Shown here piece by piece: positions 49,100 through 58,853 of a stretch of DNA of 64,000 bases (within the stretch, counting starts at the first letter, position 1; every line of letters begins with the position of its first letter). The stretch covers positions 62,001 to 126,000 of the forward strand of contig JAJEFB010000048.1 in assembly GCA_022820665.1 (NCBI GenBank), written 5' to 3'. Source of the stretch: Anaerolineae bacterium. GTDB taxonomy: Bacteria; Chloroflexota; Anaerolineae; Aggregatilineales; Phototrophicaceae. Position numbers and translations under genes: made by a program. The notes below the pieces were generated by a model. The model did no database searches, was not told the origin of the DNA, and saw nothing but the letters and a program-made list of their open reading frames with translations.

Positions 49100-49804
49100 C
49101 TACTTCTTACCAGTTTTCAGCTTCTTGCGCGTTTCGCGGAGGGCGATGGCGGGCAGGCTGTCGGCTCGCGAATCGAGGAAGTCGCTGATTGCGTCGCGAT
49201 GCTGCTTGATGCCCTTGCGCAGCAGCCAGGAAATCGCCTTGGCGACGCGCTTGTCCTTTTCCGCTTTGAGCCGATCAATCAGCGCTAGCGACAGATTCAA
49301 AATGCGTTCGTCGGCCGACTGGGCGATCGGCGCGGTCAGCAGCACCAGGGCGGCGCGCTGTTTATTGATATTGTCGTCCCCCGACAGCGACTCCAGCAGG
49401 TCGCGCCAGCCTTCCCAGCTCGTCAGTAGATCTTTCGCTGTGAAGACGGTTTGACAAGTGCTGTCGACCTCCGCCCAGCCCTCGAGCAAGCCCAGCCAGG
49501 CCTCCAGTTGTTGAAGCGGCAGTTGTCGCCGGTAGCGCGGGAATTTGACCAGCAGTGTTTGTGGAGCGCAGCGCTCCTCGTAAGATTCGCCCTTGTAGAG
49601 CGAATCGATGAGCGCGAGCCAGTCTTCATAGGGCAGGTCGCGGTTGGCGGCGATGAAATCGAGCATGATGCGGCGGCGCTGTTCGTTCTTGAGCCCGTAC
49701 CATCGTCGCTGCGTGCCGAGATGTTCAGGTCGCTGCGTGGTTTGTCCGCGGCCGGGGCGGGTGTTCTGAAATTGGTCGAGGAGGAATCGGTGCTGCGGGT
49801 TCAT
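49100..49804 (-). CDS. DNA alkylation repair (AlkD-like) protein
   Basis: 234 residues of HEAT-like helical repeats. The C-terminal half matches AlkD proteins: SLALIDRLKAEKDKRVAKAISWLLRKGIKQHRDAISDFLDS. The N-terminus (RRWYGLKNEQRRRIMLDFIA) and DLLTSWEGWRDLLESL fit the family less tightly. AlkD glycosylases excise alkylated bases, but many relatives are uncharacterised. It is convergent with PPK2 (15-nt gap) and follows the bL28 gene and a hairpin on the same strand. Confidence 0.7.
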   Translation of the reverse strand: MNPQHRFLLDQFQNTRPGRGQTTQRPEHLGTQRRWYGLKNEQRRRIMLDFIAANRDLPYEDWLALIDSLYKGESYEERCAPQTLLVKFPRYRRQLPLQQLEAWLGLLEGWAEVDSTCQTVFTAKDLLTSWEGWRDLLESLSGDDNINKQRAALVLLTAPIAQSADERILNLSLALIDRLKAEKDKRVAKAISWLLRKGIKQHRDAISDFLDSRADSLPAIALRETRKKLKTGKK

Positions 49805-49830
49805 GATGTGACGACTCGAGATGAAAACGC

Positions 49831-49850
49831 GGGCGATCGTTGGATCGCCC
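49831..49850 (-). terminator. Hairpin terminator after bL28
   Basis: GGGCGATC-CAAC-GATCGCCC on the minus strand is a perfect 8-bp stem followed by GCGTTTTC, a weak T-run. It lies between the bL28 stop and the AlkD-like start. Similar GGGGCGATC hairpins occur as repeats in related genomes, so it may also be a repeat element. Confidence 0.5.
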
Positions 49851-49886
49851 CTACAGATCGTACGTGGCTACTGCCATCAGGATTGG

Positions 49887-50126
49887 CTAAAGCAGCCGCT
49901 TAAGCGGGATGTTGCGGCGCTTGAGGAATTCCATGAAGCCGATCTTGTCGATGGTCTTGAGTTCCTTGGCAGTGATTTTGACGCGGACCCAGCGGTCGAG
50001 CTCGGGCACGTAGATGCGCTTGTTTTGCAGGTTGGGTTTGAACTGGCGTTTGACAGTGTTGAAGGCTTTGCTGCGCGATTGGCCGAAGAGTGGTTTGACG
50101 CCGGTGATCTTGCGTTTGCCGGGCAT
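49887..50126 (-). CDS. rpmB: 50S ribosomal protein L28 (bL28)
   Basis: 79 residues. MPGKRKITGVKPLFGQSRSK, then AFNTVKRQFKPNLQNKRIYVPE and RVKITAKELKTIDKIGFMEFL are the conserved bL28 order. It is a component of the large ribosomal subunit. No CxxC pairs are present, so it is the zinc-free form. The track begins 22 codons upstream; ATG 50126 has GGGAGC at good spacing and gives the standard N-terminus. The gene is monocistronic, with a hairpin downstream. Confidence 0.93.
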   Translation of the reverse strand: MPGKRKITGVKPLFGQSRSKAFNTVKRQFKPNLQNKRIYVPELDRWVRVKITAKELKTIDKIGFMEFLKRRNIPLKRLL

Positions 50127-50307
50127 GATAGCGCTCCCTAATTGTCGCGCGACTTCGCCTTCCCTTGCCCTGGGCGAATTGGCGCGTGTCATGTCGATTG
50201 CAGGCGACGTATTCTAGCGCATGGTCGGGGATTGTCGAGGGTGTTTTGGCGTCGGCTGGAAAGGAGCGTTACAGGTCATTGTCAGTCAAGTGTTTCCTGG
50301 AGTGAGT

Positions 50308-52602
50308 TCAGTTTTGTAGATTGCCTAACCAGATACGGGCGCGCGACGGAATCGGCGCGGATCTGTCGATCAGGCGCTCAGGGTTGTATGTATGGTTCAG
50401 CGCGCTATCAAGTTCCGTCGGCAGTTGGAGCAGCAACTCGACGTTAAGATCGTCCTTTAGGCGGAAAAGGACAACCTTGCTGAAATTCGTCAGTTGCTCT
50501 ATGTAGTGTATTTTTTTGCTGAGATCGTCCTTGCTGCAGCGGTCCTGAAATCTGCACAGTATAGAGACGCTCGGGCGCCCCTCTTGGTAAAGCAGGTAAA
50601 TGGCGCTGTCCAGCATATTTGACCAAAACTCGCGGATTCCGTTTTGGTCGAAGGCGGCGTCCGACATATCGGTTACAATTAATAGCCTCGCGTTATCGTC
50701 AAAGTGAGGCGCCTGTTCCACTATTTGGGATAGCACTTTTGCTTTGGCGTTTGCGCCTTTGACAAGTGAGGCATGCTGGACAAACAGGCGCGACGCTGCG
50801 GGAAATATGAGCATCAGGCAGAGACAGACAAGGGCAGCCTGGCGCAGGCGACGATTCTTTATGGGCGAGACAATCAAAAGTAAAAGACTCATGACGACCG
50901 CTGCCGCGCCGAAGGGTACATATATGTAGATGCGAAAAAGTTCGTTCTGGTAGGTTTCGAACCACATCAGGACTGCAATTGCGGGCAGAATAAAAAAGAG
51001 CCCAGCGAGCGTCGACTGACTCAATTTTCGCCGTGACGGAAAGCGCGCGTCTTTCGAGTGGCGCGCCAGATAGACAGCGACCACCGCTGTTAGCAGAAGC
51101 GCGGTCAGTGTTGGCGCAAGCCAGGCATTGTGACCAAGGGAATTGAAGGCTTCTTGCCATCCACGGGTAAAGGTGTGAAGATACACGTTTGCAACGACGC
51201 CCAGGTAGTGACTTATCGCTTCGAGAAGCGGGGACCCTTGCTCACGCGCATCGGACAGTTGCCAGTCTCCATAAAACCTCCAACCGGCATTGGCAAGAAT
51301 GAGCAGATAGGTCAATTTCGCTGCTGGCATGAGATACCAGATCACGGTCAGATTGAAGTTGTAGCCGGTCCAACGGGGGGAGCTGCGCCAGAACCATAGA
51401 ATCGGCGCAATGACGATGATCATATAGGCGTTTTCATAGGAGCCGACATTGAAGAATAACGCCAGTAAAATACCTAACAGCCGTAATCTGCTAGGCTTTT
51501 CCATAAAGAGCAATGTCAAATATACCGCCGCAAAGAGCGCTGACACCGAGAATGCAATCGTCGTCGACCGCGACGACATCAAGAGAGCGTTTACCGGGTA
51601 TACCATCGAAAGCATCGTGAAAAGGAAGGCATATAATGGAGCGACGCCAAATTTGCGAACGATGCTATACAGCAAGACCAGCTTGGAGGTTGCCAAAAAA
51701 ATATGCAAATGATGATAAAAAATAATAGGATTTGCGTCCAAGACGTTCGCCAATGGATAAAGCATCAGCGCCCAGAAACGCGAAGTTGCTTCGCTATCTA
51801 CCTTTGATGATCTGCCTTCTAGGAAGGCTTGGGAAACCCATTCTTCATACTGCCAGACAAAATCGAAGCCGAAAGGCAGGTACAGCAGCAAAATCAATGC
51901 AAAGAACGCGCCTATGACGATGAAGTCCTCGCGAAATCCGCTGCGCCATCTGTGCCACAGCGATTGAATTGCCAGCGGGATGAATACCAACCCAGCCATA
52001 ACCCAGCCGAACAGGTACCAGGACTGGTTGGTGAAAAAATTCCCAAGACCGTCTAGCACATCGTCGATGGTGAGGGGCAGGACGGTTTGCATCAGCAGGC
52101 AAACGAGCAGCAATGCCGCTAGCGCAAGCAGCGGAGAGAGGTCCGAAATAGGAGACTCCACCAAGCGCATGGTAGCAAAATAATAGATTGCGATGATGAA
52201 AGGAAGCATGAGCGCCAACAACGCTAGACTGGATACTGCAGCCGCTGGCAGATAGCGAATGTTGAGAAAATAAGTACGCGCTTCGCCATTTGCAGCCGTG
52301 ACTTCAAAATTCAGGCTCGTAACGTCGGTACTGGGGCAGAATGTCATCTCGCTGGCGTCGACTTTGCCATGTCCATCAATGGTTAGCGACTTTATCCCTT
52401 CTAATCGCCATGTGATGTTCACGCACTGTCGCGGAAACAATACCCACGCTCTGTCCGACCGGATGTCGATAGTTGCTCCGCCGAAGCCGGTTTGAATGCC
52501 AGGGGCGGGCATCGCAAGTATCGCCAGCGCCAGCAGAATTAACAGCGCGGTATTGAGTACCAGCAACGCAGGTACAGGAGAAAACGGTAAGTCTGTTTTC
52601 AT
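50308..52602 (-). CDS. Polytopic membrane protein, GT-C-like, unknown
   Basis: 764 residues. After one N-terminal span there is a ~100-residue extracytoplasmic beta-rich domain (TIDIRSDRAWVLFPRQCVNITWRLEG), then ten or more membrane spans and a ~150-residue soluble C-terminal domain (ARLLIVTDMSDAAFDQNGIREFWSN). A loop after an early span has LPFGFDFVWQYEEWVSQ, and later YPVNALLMSSRSTTIAFSVSAL. The overall plan recalls GT-C glycosyltransferases that use lipid-linked sugars, but no catalytic motif is certain. Monocistronic. Confidence 0.6.
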   Translation of the reverse strand: MKTDLPFSPVPALLVLNTALLILLALAILAMPAPGIQTGFGGATIDIRSDRAWVLFPRQCVNITWRLEGIKSLTIDGHGKVDASEMTFCPSTDVTSLNFEVTAANGEARTYFLNIRYLPAAAVSSLALLALMLPFIIAIYYFATMRLVESPISDLSPLLALAALLLVCLLMQTVLPLTIDDVLDGLGNFFTNQSWYLFGWVMAGLVFIPLAIQSLWHRWRSGFREDFIVIGAFFALILLLYLPFGFDFVWQYEEWVSQAFLEGRSSKVDSEATSRFWALMLYPLANVLDANPIIFYHHLHIFLATSKLVLLYSIVRKFGVAPLYAFLFTMLSMVYPVNALLMSSRSTTIAFSVSALFAAVYLTLLFMEKPSRLRLLGILLALFFNVGSYENAYMIIVIAPILWFWRSSPRWTGYNFNLTVIWYLMPAAKLTYLLILANAGWRFYGDWQLSDAREQGSPLLEAISHYLGVVANVYLHTFTRGWQEAFNSLGHNAWLAPTLTALLLTAVVAVYLARHSKDARFPSRRKLSQSTLAGLFFILPAIAVLMWFETYQNELFRIYIYVPFGAAAVVMSLLLLIVSPIKNRRLRQAALVCLCLMLIFPAASRLFVQHASLVKGANAKAKVLSQIVEQAPHFDDNARLLIVTDMSDAAFDQNGIREFWSNMLDSAIYLLYQEGRPSVSILCRFQDRCSKDDLSKKIHYIEQLTNFSKVVLFRLKDDLNVELLLQLPTELDSALNHTYNPERLIDRSAPIPSRARIWLGNLQN

Positions 52603-52797
52603 ACAGACTGCTCAGGCCATTTCACAATGCTACTGCAACGCGCGCATCGCTGGCTGGGGACCGCGCTCGCGCGGGATACAGCCTTGTATACACTTAAAAT
52701 CGCGCGGACGCAAGATCAGCGGGCATTAAAAGATAGCCTGATAATAGCACATAAGATCTGTGTGTCGCCTGAGCCCTCAGCTGAGGCAGTTCACGAA

Positions 52798-55700
52798 TCA
52801 CGAAACCGGGCCCGTCGTCAAATCAATGGAATCCCAAGATAACCAACTTGCATTACTGATTCGCGCGTCAAGGGTGTTGCGGCCCTTTTTGAGCGCCCCG
52901 GCCGGCAGATCAAATACAATTGTCTGCGGGAAAGCCAAATGCGCGGGATCCTCGTTCTGTATGCCCAGCCCGGGCTGCAGAACCCCATCGAAGGCTTGCC
53001 CGTTTATTGTCACCGCCACAACGGGCGCGGGGGCACTGTCTTGATCAGCCGTATGCAAACGCAAGCGCGCGGGCTGATCCCAGCCTCGCGTGACGTCAAA
53101 TCCGAAGCGGAGGCCCCGATCGCTTGTCAACAGCAGGGGCAATCTCGCCGGGTCCGGTCGATTGCCTTCAAGCGTCAGGTCTGGCATGGCGTCGATAAGG
53201 GACAGATCGTCGTAGCCGAGGTAGCCGCGGGTGGTCGCGTCCCGCCGGCCTATGGAGAACAATACATCGCCGCTTGGCGGGATGAGCGCGTCATCAGCAT
53301 TCCAGCAAGAGAGCCGCCAACCGGTCTGCAACAAGGTGAGACCGGGCCATGAGTCGGCGGGCGCGGAGACGGTCATCAAACGCGTCTCGCCGGGCGCGAT
53401 GCAGGTATGATTGCTGTCGATGTTGATATCGGCGCGGTAAACGAGCAGCGGGTGCGGCTCGCAGAAAAGGGCGGTCATATCCCCAAGATTGCTCAATTCG
53501 ATTTGCATGGTTTCGCGCTCGCCGTCCGACCCATGCGAAACGACGGCTGCGCGCAGGGTTGTGCGCTTGACGGTTTGATCGCCCGCGGCAATCCCGGGCA
53601 AGAAAGCGGCAAGAGGCGCTTGCGCTTCCGCAGAGCCGAATAGATGCGCGCGTTCCGTCAGAATTACCCCGTTCCTGTCGCTCAACTGCAGTTCAACCAG
53701 CAGCGCTCCCTGAGCGCCCCTGTCAAGCGAGCCGGTTTTGATCGCTCCCAGCGGGAAGGCTTCGAGAGGCTGTATTGACGCGCGACCCTCGTCTTGAACC
53801 AGGACAGTGCCGGAGGCGTCGCGCGCCAGCCAGCGCCAGCGCAGGTCGTGGCGGGGCTCCGGCGCATCGCTGACCAGCCATAATTCGGCATCCAATCCCA
53901 CTGCGGGATCAAATAAGTTGGAGTCGTGGCGCAGTGACAGGCTGACCGGCGCCAGGGCGTCCTTCAAGAAGTCGTAGTTCATCAGCGGCCGGCCGTCGTA
54001 ATCCACGTGATACGGTCCGCCGCCATTGGGCCAGGGTTCGTTCAAGACCCAGGTCATCAGTCCTCCGAGCCGTCTCCCGCGGCGGCGCAGGGCATCGACG
54101 GCGTAACGCAATCCATGCGCGCCCAGGTACTGCCCGGCTTCCAACATCGCCGGCAGTGAATCCAGCGGACCGAAGAATGAATCCAGAATGGGCTTCAGCA
54201 GCCAATGCTGTTTAGTGAAGACCGCCTGTGCGATATTCTTGCGAATCAACACCGGGTTGTCCTCGTCGTAGGGCGGCAATTGGTCCGCTGGCGGGATCTC
54301 CCGTTGCCAGACTTCCAGATGCGCCAGCGTATGACAGCCGAACTCGCCGTAACGCATCATCTTGTACTCGCCGCGCCGCCAACCGGTATCGAGCAGGTTT
54401 TCGTCGTCATAGTGCGCGTAATGCGTTTCCGGATCATAGTGCCAGGGACTGTGACGCGCGCCCTGGATGGGACAGGTCGCGCGGAAAAGCCGCGTGTCTT
54501 CCTCGGCGACAATGCGCTCAAGCAGATGCAGCGCGGCGTGGTCATCGCCCTGAAACCACCACATCTCGTTGCCGCCGGACCATTCGATGATGCAGGGGTG
54601 GTTGCGGTAGCGCTTGACCAACTGGCTAATCGTCGCCTCCAGATTCGCCAGGAATACGGCATCGGTCTCCGGGCGGCAACTGGACATGGGGAATTCTTGC
54701 GACAGCATGATGCCGAGTTCGTCGGCCAGGTCGAGCATCGCCTCGCTTGGAAATACGCCGCCGCCCCAAACGCGCAGCGTATTCATGCCCGCCGCCGCCG
54801 CCAGCCGTATGAGCCGAAGCCCGCGTTCGTTCATGCGACCGAAGAGCAGGTCCGGCGGCAGGATGTTCGAGCCCAGCATACGCACGGACCGACCGTTGAG
54901 GACCAGTTGATAAGGATTGATAAAGTCGGGCGGCGCGCCCGCCACCTGTTCCCAGCGGATGTCGCGCAGCGCAAAGCGAGTCGACCGTTCGTCCAGGGCT
55001 CCGCCGCTCCCCGCATCCTCCAGACGCGCCTCCAGCGTGTAGAGCGGCTGATCACCCTGGCCGTTGGGCCACCACAGCGCCGGCTCGTCCAAGATTAAAT
55101 CAGCTTCGATTATGTTATTCCCTCGCTCTAGCGCCGCGTCAATCCGCGCCGCCACGGGCTTGCCCTGCCCGTGAACAAGGAAGCGGGCTGTGACATCCGC
55201 CTCGCTCAGGCTGTCGATCTCCAGCTTTACCCGGACCTTGGCGGAACCGTGATCGTCAAGGACTTCGGTCAAAACTTGAAGCCACTCAATACGCGCGGGT
55301 CCTGTGGCCTCCAGGCGGACATCCTGCCAGATGCCCAGCGTGTAGATATTCACGCCCCAGTCCCAGCCGTAATTGGTGGGGCTTTTGAGGTCCTGCAGCA
55401 ACTGCCGCGTCTGGTTAATGCCGTTGACGAAGAAATCGGGACCCCATTCGCGCGGGTAGTTCTCGCCGCCGCCACTCATGGCGCCGTCCGAAGCAGCGAG
55501 GATATGCGCCAGCTCGGGCGGTATGCGCTCAATCCGAACCGCCAACTGGTTGCTCCTGCCCGGCTTGACGACGCCAGCGACATCAAAAGCGAAACGGCGA
55601 AACATGCCTGCGTTCTTTCCCAGATACTGGCTGTTGAGCCAGACTTCGCAGGCGTAGTCTACACCATCAAAAACGAGCTTGAGACGTCTGTCGGCGAAGG

Positions 55701-55974
55701 ATACCGGCGCGTCAAAATCGCGGCGATACCACCAGTCCTTCTGCGCCACATCCGCCAAGCGCGGGTCGCCGGCGCCATACCAGAGCGGGCGCAACTGTTG
55801 CGCCGCTTCCAGGTCGGCTTGCACATTGCCCGGCACCCGAGCCGGAATCCAGCCCGGCGTCGGGATGGCGGCTTCGTACAGCCGGTCTTTTTTGCCGACG
55901 CCAGCCGCATCTTCATGGATAAACCAGTCGGAGCCACTCAATGAGATTGTCGCAGGACAGTTTTCATTGGTCAT
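52798..55974 (-). CDS. Beta-mannosidase (glycoside hydrolase family 2)
   Basis: 1058 residues. The N-terminal sugar-binding domain includes WYRRDFDAPVSFADRRLKLVFDGVDYACEVWLNSQYLG. The barrel has the acid/base Glu in IIEWSGGNEMWWFQGDD and the likely nucleophile Glu in MMRYGEFGCHTLAHLE; LRVWGGGVFPSEAMLDLADELGIMLSQEFPMS is typical of GH2 mannosidases. No signal peptide is visible, so it should act in the cytoplasm on imported mannosides. ATG 55974 has GAGG 8 nt upstream; the track start is 20 codons earlier. It lies directly after the Opp-type transporter genes. Confidence 0.92.
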   Translation of the reverse strand: MTNENCPATISLSGSDWFIHEDAAGVGKKDRLYEAAIPTPGWIPARVPGNVQADLEAAQQLRPLWYGAGDPRLADVAQKDWWYRRDFDAPVSFADRRLKLVFDGVDYACEVWLNSQYLGKNAGMFRRFAFDVAGVVKPGRSNQLAVRIERIPPELAHILAASDGAMSGGGENYPREWGPDFFVNGINQTRQLLQDLKSPTNYGWDWGVNIYTLGIWQDVRLEATGPARIEWLQVLTEVLDDHGSAKVRVKLEIDSLSEADVTARFLVHGQGKPVAARIDAALERGNNIIEADLILDEPALWWPNGQGDQPLYTLEARLEDAGSGGALDERSTRFALRDIRWEQVAGAPPDFINPYQLVLNGRSVRMLGSNILPPDLLFGRMNERGLRLIRLAAAAGMNTLRVWGGGVFPSEAMLDLADELGIMLSQEFPMSSCRPETDAVFLANLEATISQLVKRYRNHPCIIEWSGGNEMWWFQGDDHAALHLLERIVAEEDTRLFRATCPIQGARHSPWHYDPETHYAHYDDENLLDTGWRRGEYKMMRYGEFGCHTLAHLEVWQREIPPADQLPPYDEDNPVLIRKNIAQAVFTKQHWLLKPILDSFFGPLDSLPAMLEAGQYLGAHGLRYAVDALRRRGRRLGGLMTWVLNEPWPNGGGPYHVDYDGRPLMNYDFLKDALAPVSLSLRHDSNLFDPAVGLDAELWLVSDAPEPRHDLRWRWLARDASGTVLVQDEGRASIQPLEAFPLGAIKTGSLDRGAQGALLVELQLSDRNGVILTERAHLFGSAEAQAPLAAFLPGIAAGDQTVKRTTLRAAVVSHGSDGERETMQIELSNLGDMTALFCEPHPLLVYRADINIDSNHTCIAPGETRLMTVSAPADSWPGLTLLQTGWRLSCWNADDALIPPSGDVLFSIGRRDATTRGYLGYDDLSLIDAMPDLTLEGNRPDPARLPLLLTSDRGLRFGFDVTRGWDQPARLRLHTADQDSAPAPVVAVTINGQAFDGVLQPGLGIQNEDPAHLAFPQTIVFDLPAGALKKGRNTLDARISNASWLSWDSIDLTTGPVS

Positions 55975-56043
55975 AGGAAATACCTCTTTTTCAACATCAT
56001 TTAATAAATGGACATGACCCGGGATGGCGCGCAATGCGGAAGA

Positions 56044-57024
56044 TCACTGGTACAAGTAACAAGCAACGTCTCGGTCAGCTTCCGACATAGCATTCGAGTT
56101 TGCCGCTTGCAGAAGCGGTCGCGCGCCCCAACACCTGTCCATGACCGCCGGGCAGCGCTCGGCAAAGAGGCAACGGTCGCGCCCCGACGATATGCCGGGC
56201 CCGACCTCGGCCAGCGGACCGGCCGACAGGTCTTCTTCCCAGCGTTTGCGAGGGTCGGGCGTCGGGATCGAGCTGATGAGCAACTGCGCGTACGGGTGCT
56301 GCGGGTCCTTCATGACGCCCCGCGTCTGACCCCGTTCCATTATCCTGCCTTGGTAGAGCACGATGATTTGGCCCCCCAAATACATGGCTGTCGACAGATC
56401 GTGGGTAATGAACAGAGTCGAGATGCCATGCCTCTCTTGGAAGTCCAGCAAGATGTTCAAGAACGAGGCGCGCATGCCGGCGTCGATCATCGAAACCGGC
56501 TCGTCGGCGATGATCAGGCGCGGGCGCATCAGATAGACCCGCGCCAGCATCAAACGTTGCCGCTGACCCCCGCTCAGCTGATGCGGATGCCTGCCGAGCA
56601 CTTCTTCGGGCCGCAAGTCTACCGCTCGCAGCGCCTCTTCCATGAGGGCTTGCGCTTCGGCTTTGCTTTTGGCGAGGCCAAATTTGCGGATGACCAGCTT
56701 CAATACGCGCTCGGCCTTGTAAACCGGGTTGTAGACGCTGTAGGGGTCTTGAAAGACCGCCTGCACTTCGCCGCGGAATTTGCGATTCCATTTGCGGTCT
56801 CGTGTGAAGATATCAGTCCCTTCGTAAAGTACGCGGCCCGCCGTCGGCTGCAACAGTCCCAAAATGATGCGGGCGATGGTCGACTTGCCACTGCCGCTCT
56901 CGCCAACCAGGCTCACGATCGCCGGTTCCTCGGGTATGCGAAAGCTCACGCCGTCCACCGCGTAGGTCCGGGTCCTCCCGCCGAATACCTGCTGCAGATT
57001 CTCCACGACCAGCAAGTCACGCAT
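56044..57024 (-). CDS. ABC ATPase, OppF/DppF type
   Basis: 326 residues. Walker A is VGESGSGKSTIARIILGLL, the signature LSGGQRQRLMLARVYLM and Walker B RLIIADEPVSMID, with H-loop ITHDLSTAMYLG. The C-terminal oligopeptide-transporter motif with three Cys is CLFAERCPAVMDRC. It powers the OppBC-type permease with OppD. ATG 57024 lies inside the OppD 3' end (8-nt overlap) and has GAGG upstream; the track start is 33 codons earlier. It is the last transporter gene before the mannosidase. Confidence 0.94.
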   Translation of the reverse strand: MRDLLVVENLQQVFGGRTRTYAVDGVSFRIPEEPAIVSLVGESGSGKSTIARIILGLLQPTAGRVLYEGTDIFTRDRKWNRKFRGEVQAVFQDPYSVYNPVYKAERVLKLVIRKFGLAKSKAEAQALMEEALRAVDLRPEEVLGRHPHQLSGGQRQRLMLARVYLMRPRLIIADEPVSMIDAGMRASFLNILLDFQERHGISTLFITHDLSTAMYLGGQIIVLYQGRIMERGQTRGVMKDPQHPYAQLLISSIPTPDPRKRWEEDLSAGPLAEVGPGISSGRDRCLFAERCPAVMDRCWGARPLLQAANSNAMSEADRDVACYLYQ

Positions 57025-58000
57025 TGGAAAGGACCTCGGGCTCATATAGATGGCAAGCCGCCCAGCGCCCGTCGCCTTGCGGCAACAGTGCCGGCGTTTG
57101 CGCTCGGCAGCGGTCGATAACATGCGGGCAACGGGTATGAAAGCGGCAGCCGGCGGGATAATTCCAAGGGCTGGGCGCTTCGCCCGGCAAGCCTTCCACG
57201 CGATGACCGCCCGCCCGCGGAATCGCCCCGATCAGCCCTTGCGAATAGGGATGCAGCGGGGACTCGAAGATGTCATTTACCGTGCCCAGTTCGGCGATCT
57301 TGCCAGCATACATGACGGCGACGCGATCGGCGATCTGCGCGACCACGCCCATATCGTGCGTGATGATGAGGATAGTCGCGCCCAATTCGTCGCGGATGCC
57401 AGCCAATTCCTGGAGGAGTTGTCGCTGTGTGACCACGTCCAGCGCGGTTGTCAATTCGTCGGCCACGATCAAAGCCGGGCGCATGCTCACCGCTGCGGCG
57501 ATGATAACCCGCTGGCGCATCCCGCCGCTCAATTCGTGCGGATAACTGTCCAGCAGCCTGGGTTCCAGGTTGACCATTTCCAGCGCCGCGATGGAACGTT
57601 TTAGCGCTTCCTCTCTGGACAAGCCGTGTTGGATCAATGTGTCTGTCATTTGGCGCTCTATCCGCAAAACCGGATTCAGGGAATTCATTGAGCCCTGCGG
57701 AATATAGGACAGGTGCCGCCAACGTAGCTGACGCAAATCAGTTTCCGGCAGCTCCAGCAGTTCATAGGTATTGCCATCCTTCAGCCGCAGGGTCATAGAT
57801 CCGGATTGCAATACCTGTGGCGGTACCAGCAGGCGCATGATGGCGGTCGCGAGTGTGCTTTTGCCGCAACCGGATTCACCGACCACCCCCAGGATCTCGC
57901 CGCGCTGCACGTCAAGATCAACACTGCTGACAACCTGCGTTATGGACCGGCGCCCTTGCAGCCCGGCCGATAAACCGCGGATTTCCAGGAGCGCCGGCAT
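57017..58000 (-). CDS. ABC ATPase, OppD/DppD type
   Basis: 327 residues. Walker A VGESGCGKSTLATAIMRLL, signature ELSGGMRQRVIIAAAVSM, Walker B ALIVADELTTALD, H-loop ITHDMGVVAQIADRVAVMYAG. The C-terminal Cys motif is CRFHTRCPHVIDRC, and the usual PLHPYSQGLIGAIP is present. It lies 4 nt after the OppC gene and overlaps oppF. Together they form the complete ATPase pair that is missing from the other two importers in the window. Confidence 0.94.
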   Translation of the reverse strand: MPALLEIRGLSAGLQGRRSITQVVSSVDLDVQRGEILGVVGESGCGKSTLATAIMRLLVPPQVLQSGSMTLRLKDGNTYELLELPETDLRQLRWRHLSYIPQGSMNSLNPVLRIERQMTDTLIQHGLSREEALKRSIAALEMVNLEPRLLDSYPHELSGGMRQRVIIAAAVSMRPALIVADELTTALDVVTQRQLLQELAGIRDELGATILIITHDMGVVAQIADRVAVMYAGKIAELGTVNDIFESPLHPYSQGLIGAIPRAGGHRVEGLPGEAPSPWNYPAGCRFHTRCPHVIDRCRAQTPALLPQGDGRWAACHLYEPEVLSNA

Positions 58001-58004
58001 GGCT

Positions 58005-58853
58005 TCACTTCCCCTCTACCGTGGTTTTCAGGCGCGGGTTGAAGACCTCGTCCAAGCCGGTGTTGATCAGATTGAGCGCCAGGAAAACATAAATCAAGGC
58101 GCCGGCCGGCAGCAGCATCTGGCCCAACAAGCCCACGGCGATGACACTTTCGCGGAAGCCCTTGGCGATCATGAAACCCAGGGTCGGCAAGCCGCCCGCG
58201 CCCAAGCCGATGATCTGCAAACCGGCTTCGGCCAGCATGGAGCCAACGATGCTCAAGGAAAAGACGTAGCCGATGTAGGGCAACAATGGCGGCAGCAGCT
58301 CCAGAAAAATGATCTCCAGCGCGTTCTCGCCCGAGAGCACAGCCAAATCGACATAACTGCGTTCGCGCAAGCTCTGCACTTGCGGTCGGATGACGCGCGC
58401 CACAAATGACCAGCCGAACAAGCCCAATATCAGCGAAAGCTTGTACAAGTCCCAACGATCAATATAAGCCGCCAACATCAGCAGCAGAGGCAGCGTGGGA
58501 ATGACCAGCACCATATCGATCAGAATGCGCGACAGCGTATCCAGCCGCCCGCGCGCGTAGCCGGCGAGAAAACCGATCACGACGCCGAGCCCCGTGGAGG
58601 TGGCGCCCGCGATTAAGCCGATTTGCAGGGAAGGTCCAATGCTGGAAATGAAAACCATCAGCCCGTCGCGGCCATCGCCGTCAGTGCCGATGGGATGTTC
58701 AACAGAATCCAGTTGGTATGGGCGGTAGCTGCCGCGCATCGTCGGTCGTTCGCCGGGGAAAAGCAAGCGGCTGACCAGTGACGGGCCCGCCAAGGCGACC
58801 ACCACAATCAAAGCCAGCATGATAGAACCGGCGATGATGCTGGGATTCCTCAT
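58005..58853 (-). CDS. ABC permease, OppC/DppC type
   Basis: 282 residues with six spans. SVEHPIGTDGDGRDGLMVFISSIGPSLQIGL is the standard OppC N-terminal region; the EAA loop is SYVDLAVLSGENALEIIFLELLPPLLPYI. LAEAGLQIIGLGAGGLPTLG is the conserved fifth-span region. The start overlaps the OppB stop by 4 nt. It forms the translocation pore with OppB. Confidence 0.93.
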   Translation of the reverse strand: MRNPSIIAGSIMLALIVVVALAGPSLVSRLLFPGERPTMRGSYRPYQLDSVEHPIGTDGDGRDGLMVFISSIGPSLQIGLIAGATSTGLGVVIGFLAGYARGRLDTLSRILIDMVLVIPTLPLLLMLAAYIDRWDLYKLSLILGLFGWSFVARVIRPQVQSLRERSYVDLAVLSGENALEIIFLELLPPLLPYIGYVFSLSIVGSMLAEAGLQIIGLGAGGLPTLGFMIAKGFRESVIAVGLLGQMLLPAGALIYVFLALNLINTGLDEVFNPRLKTTVEGK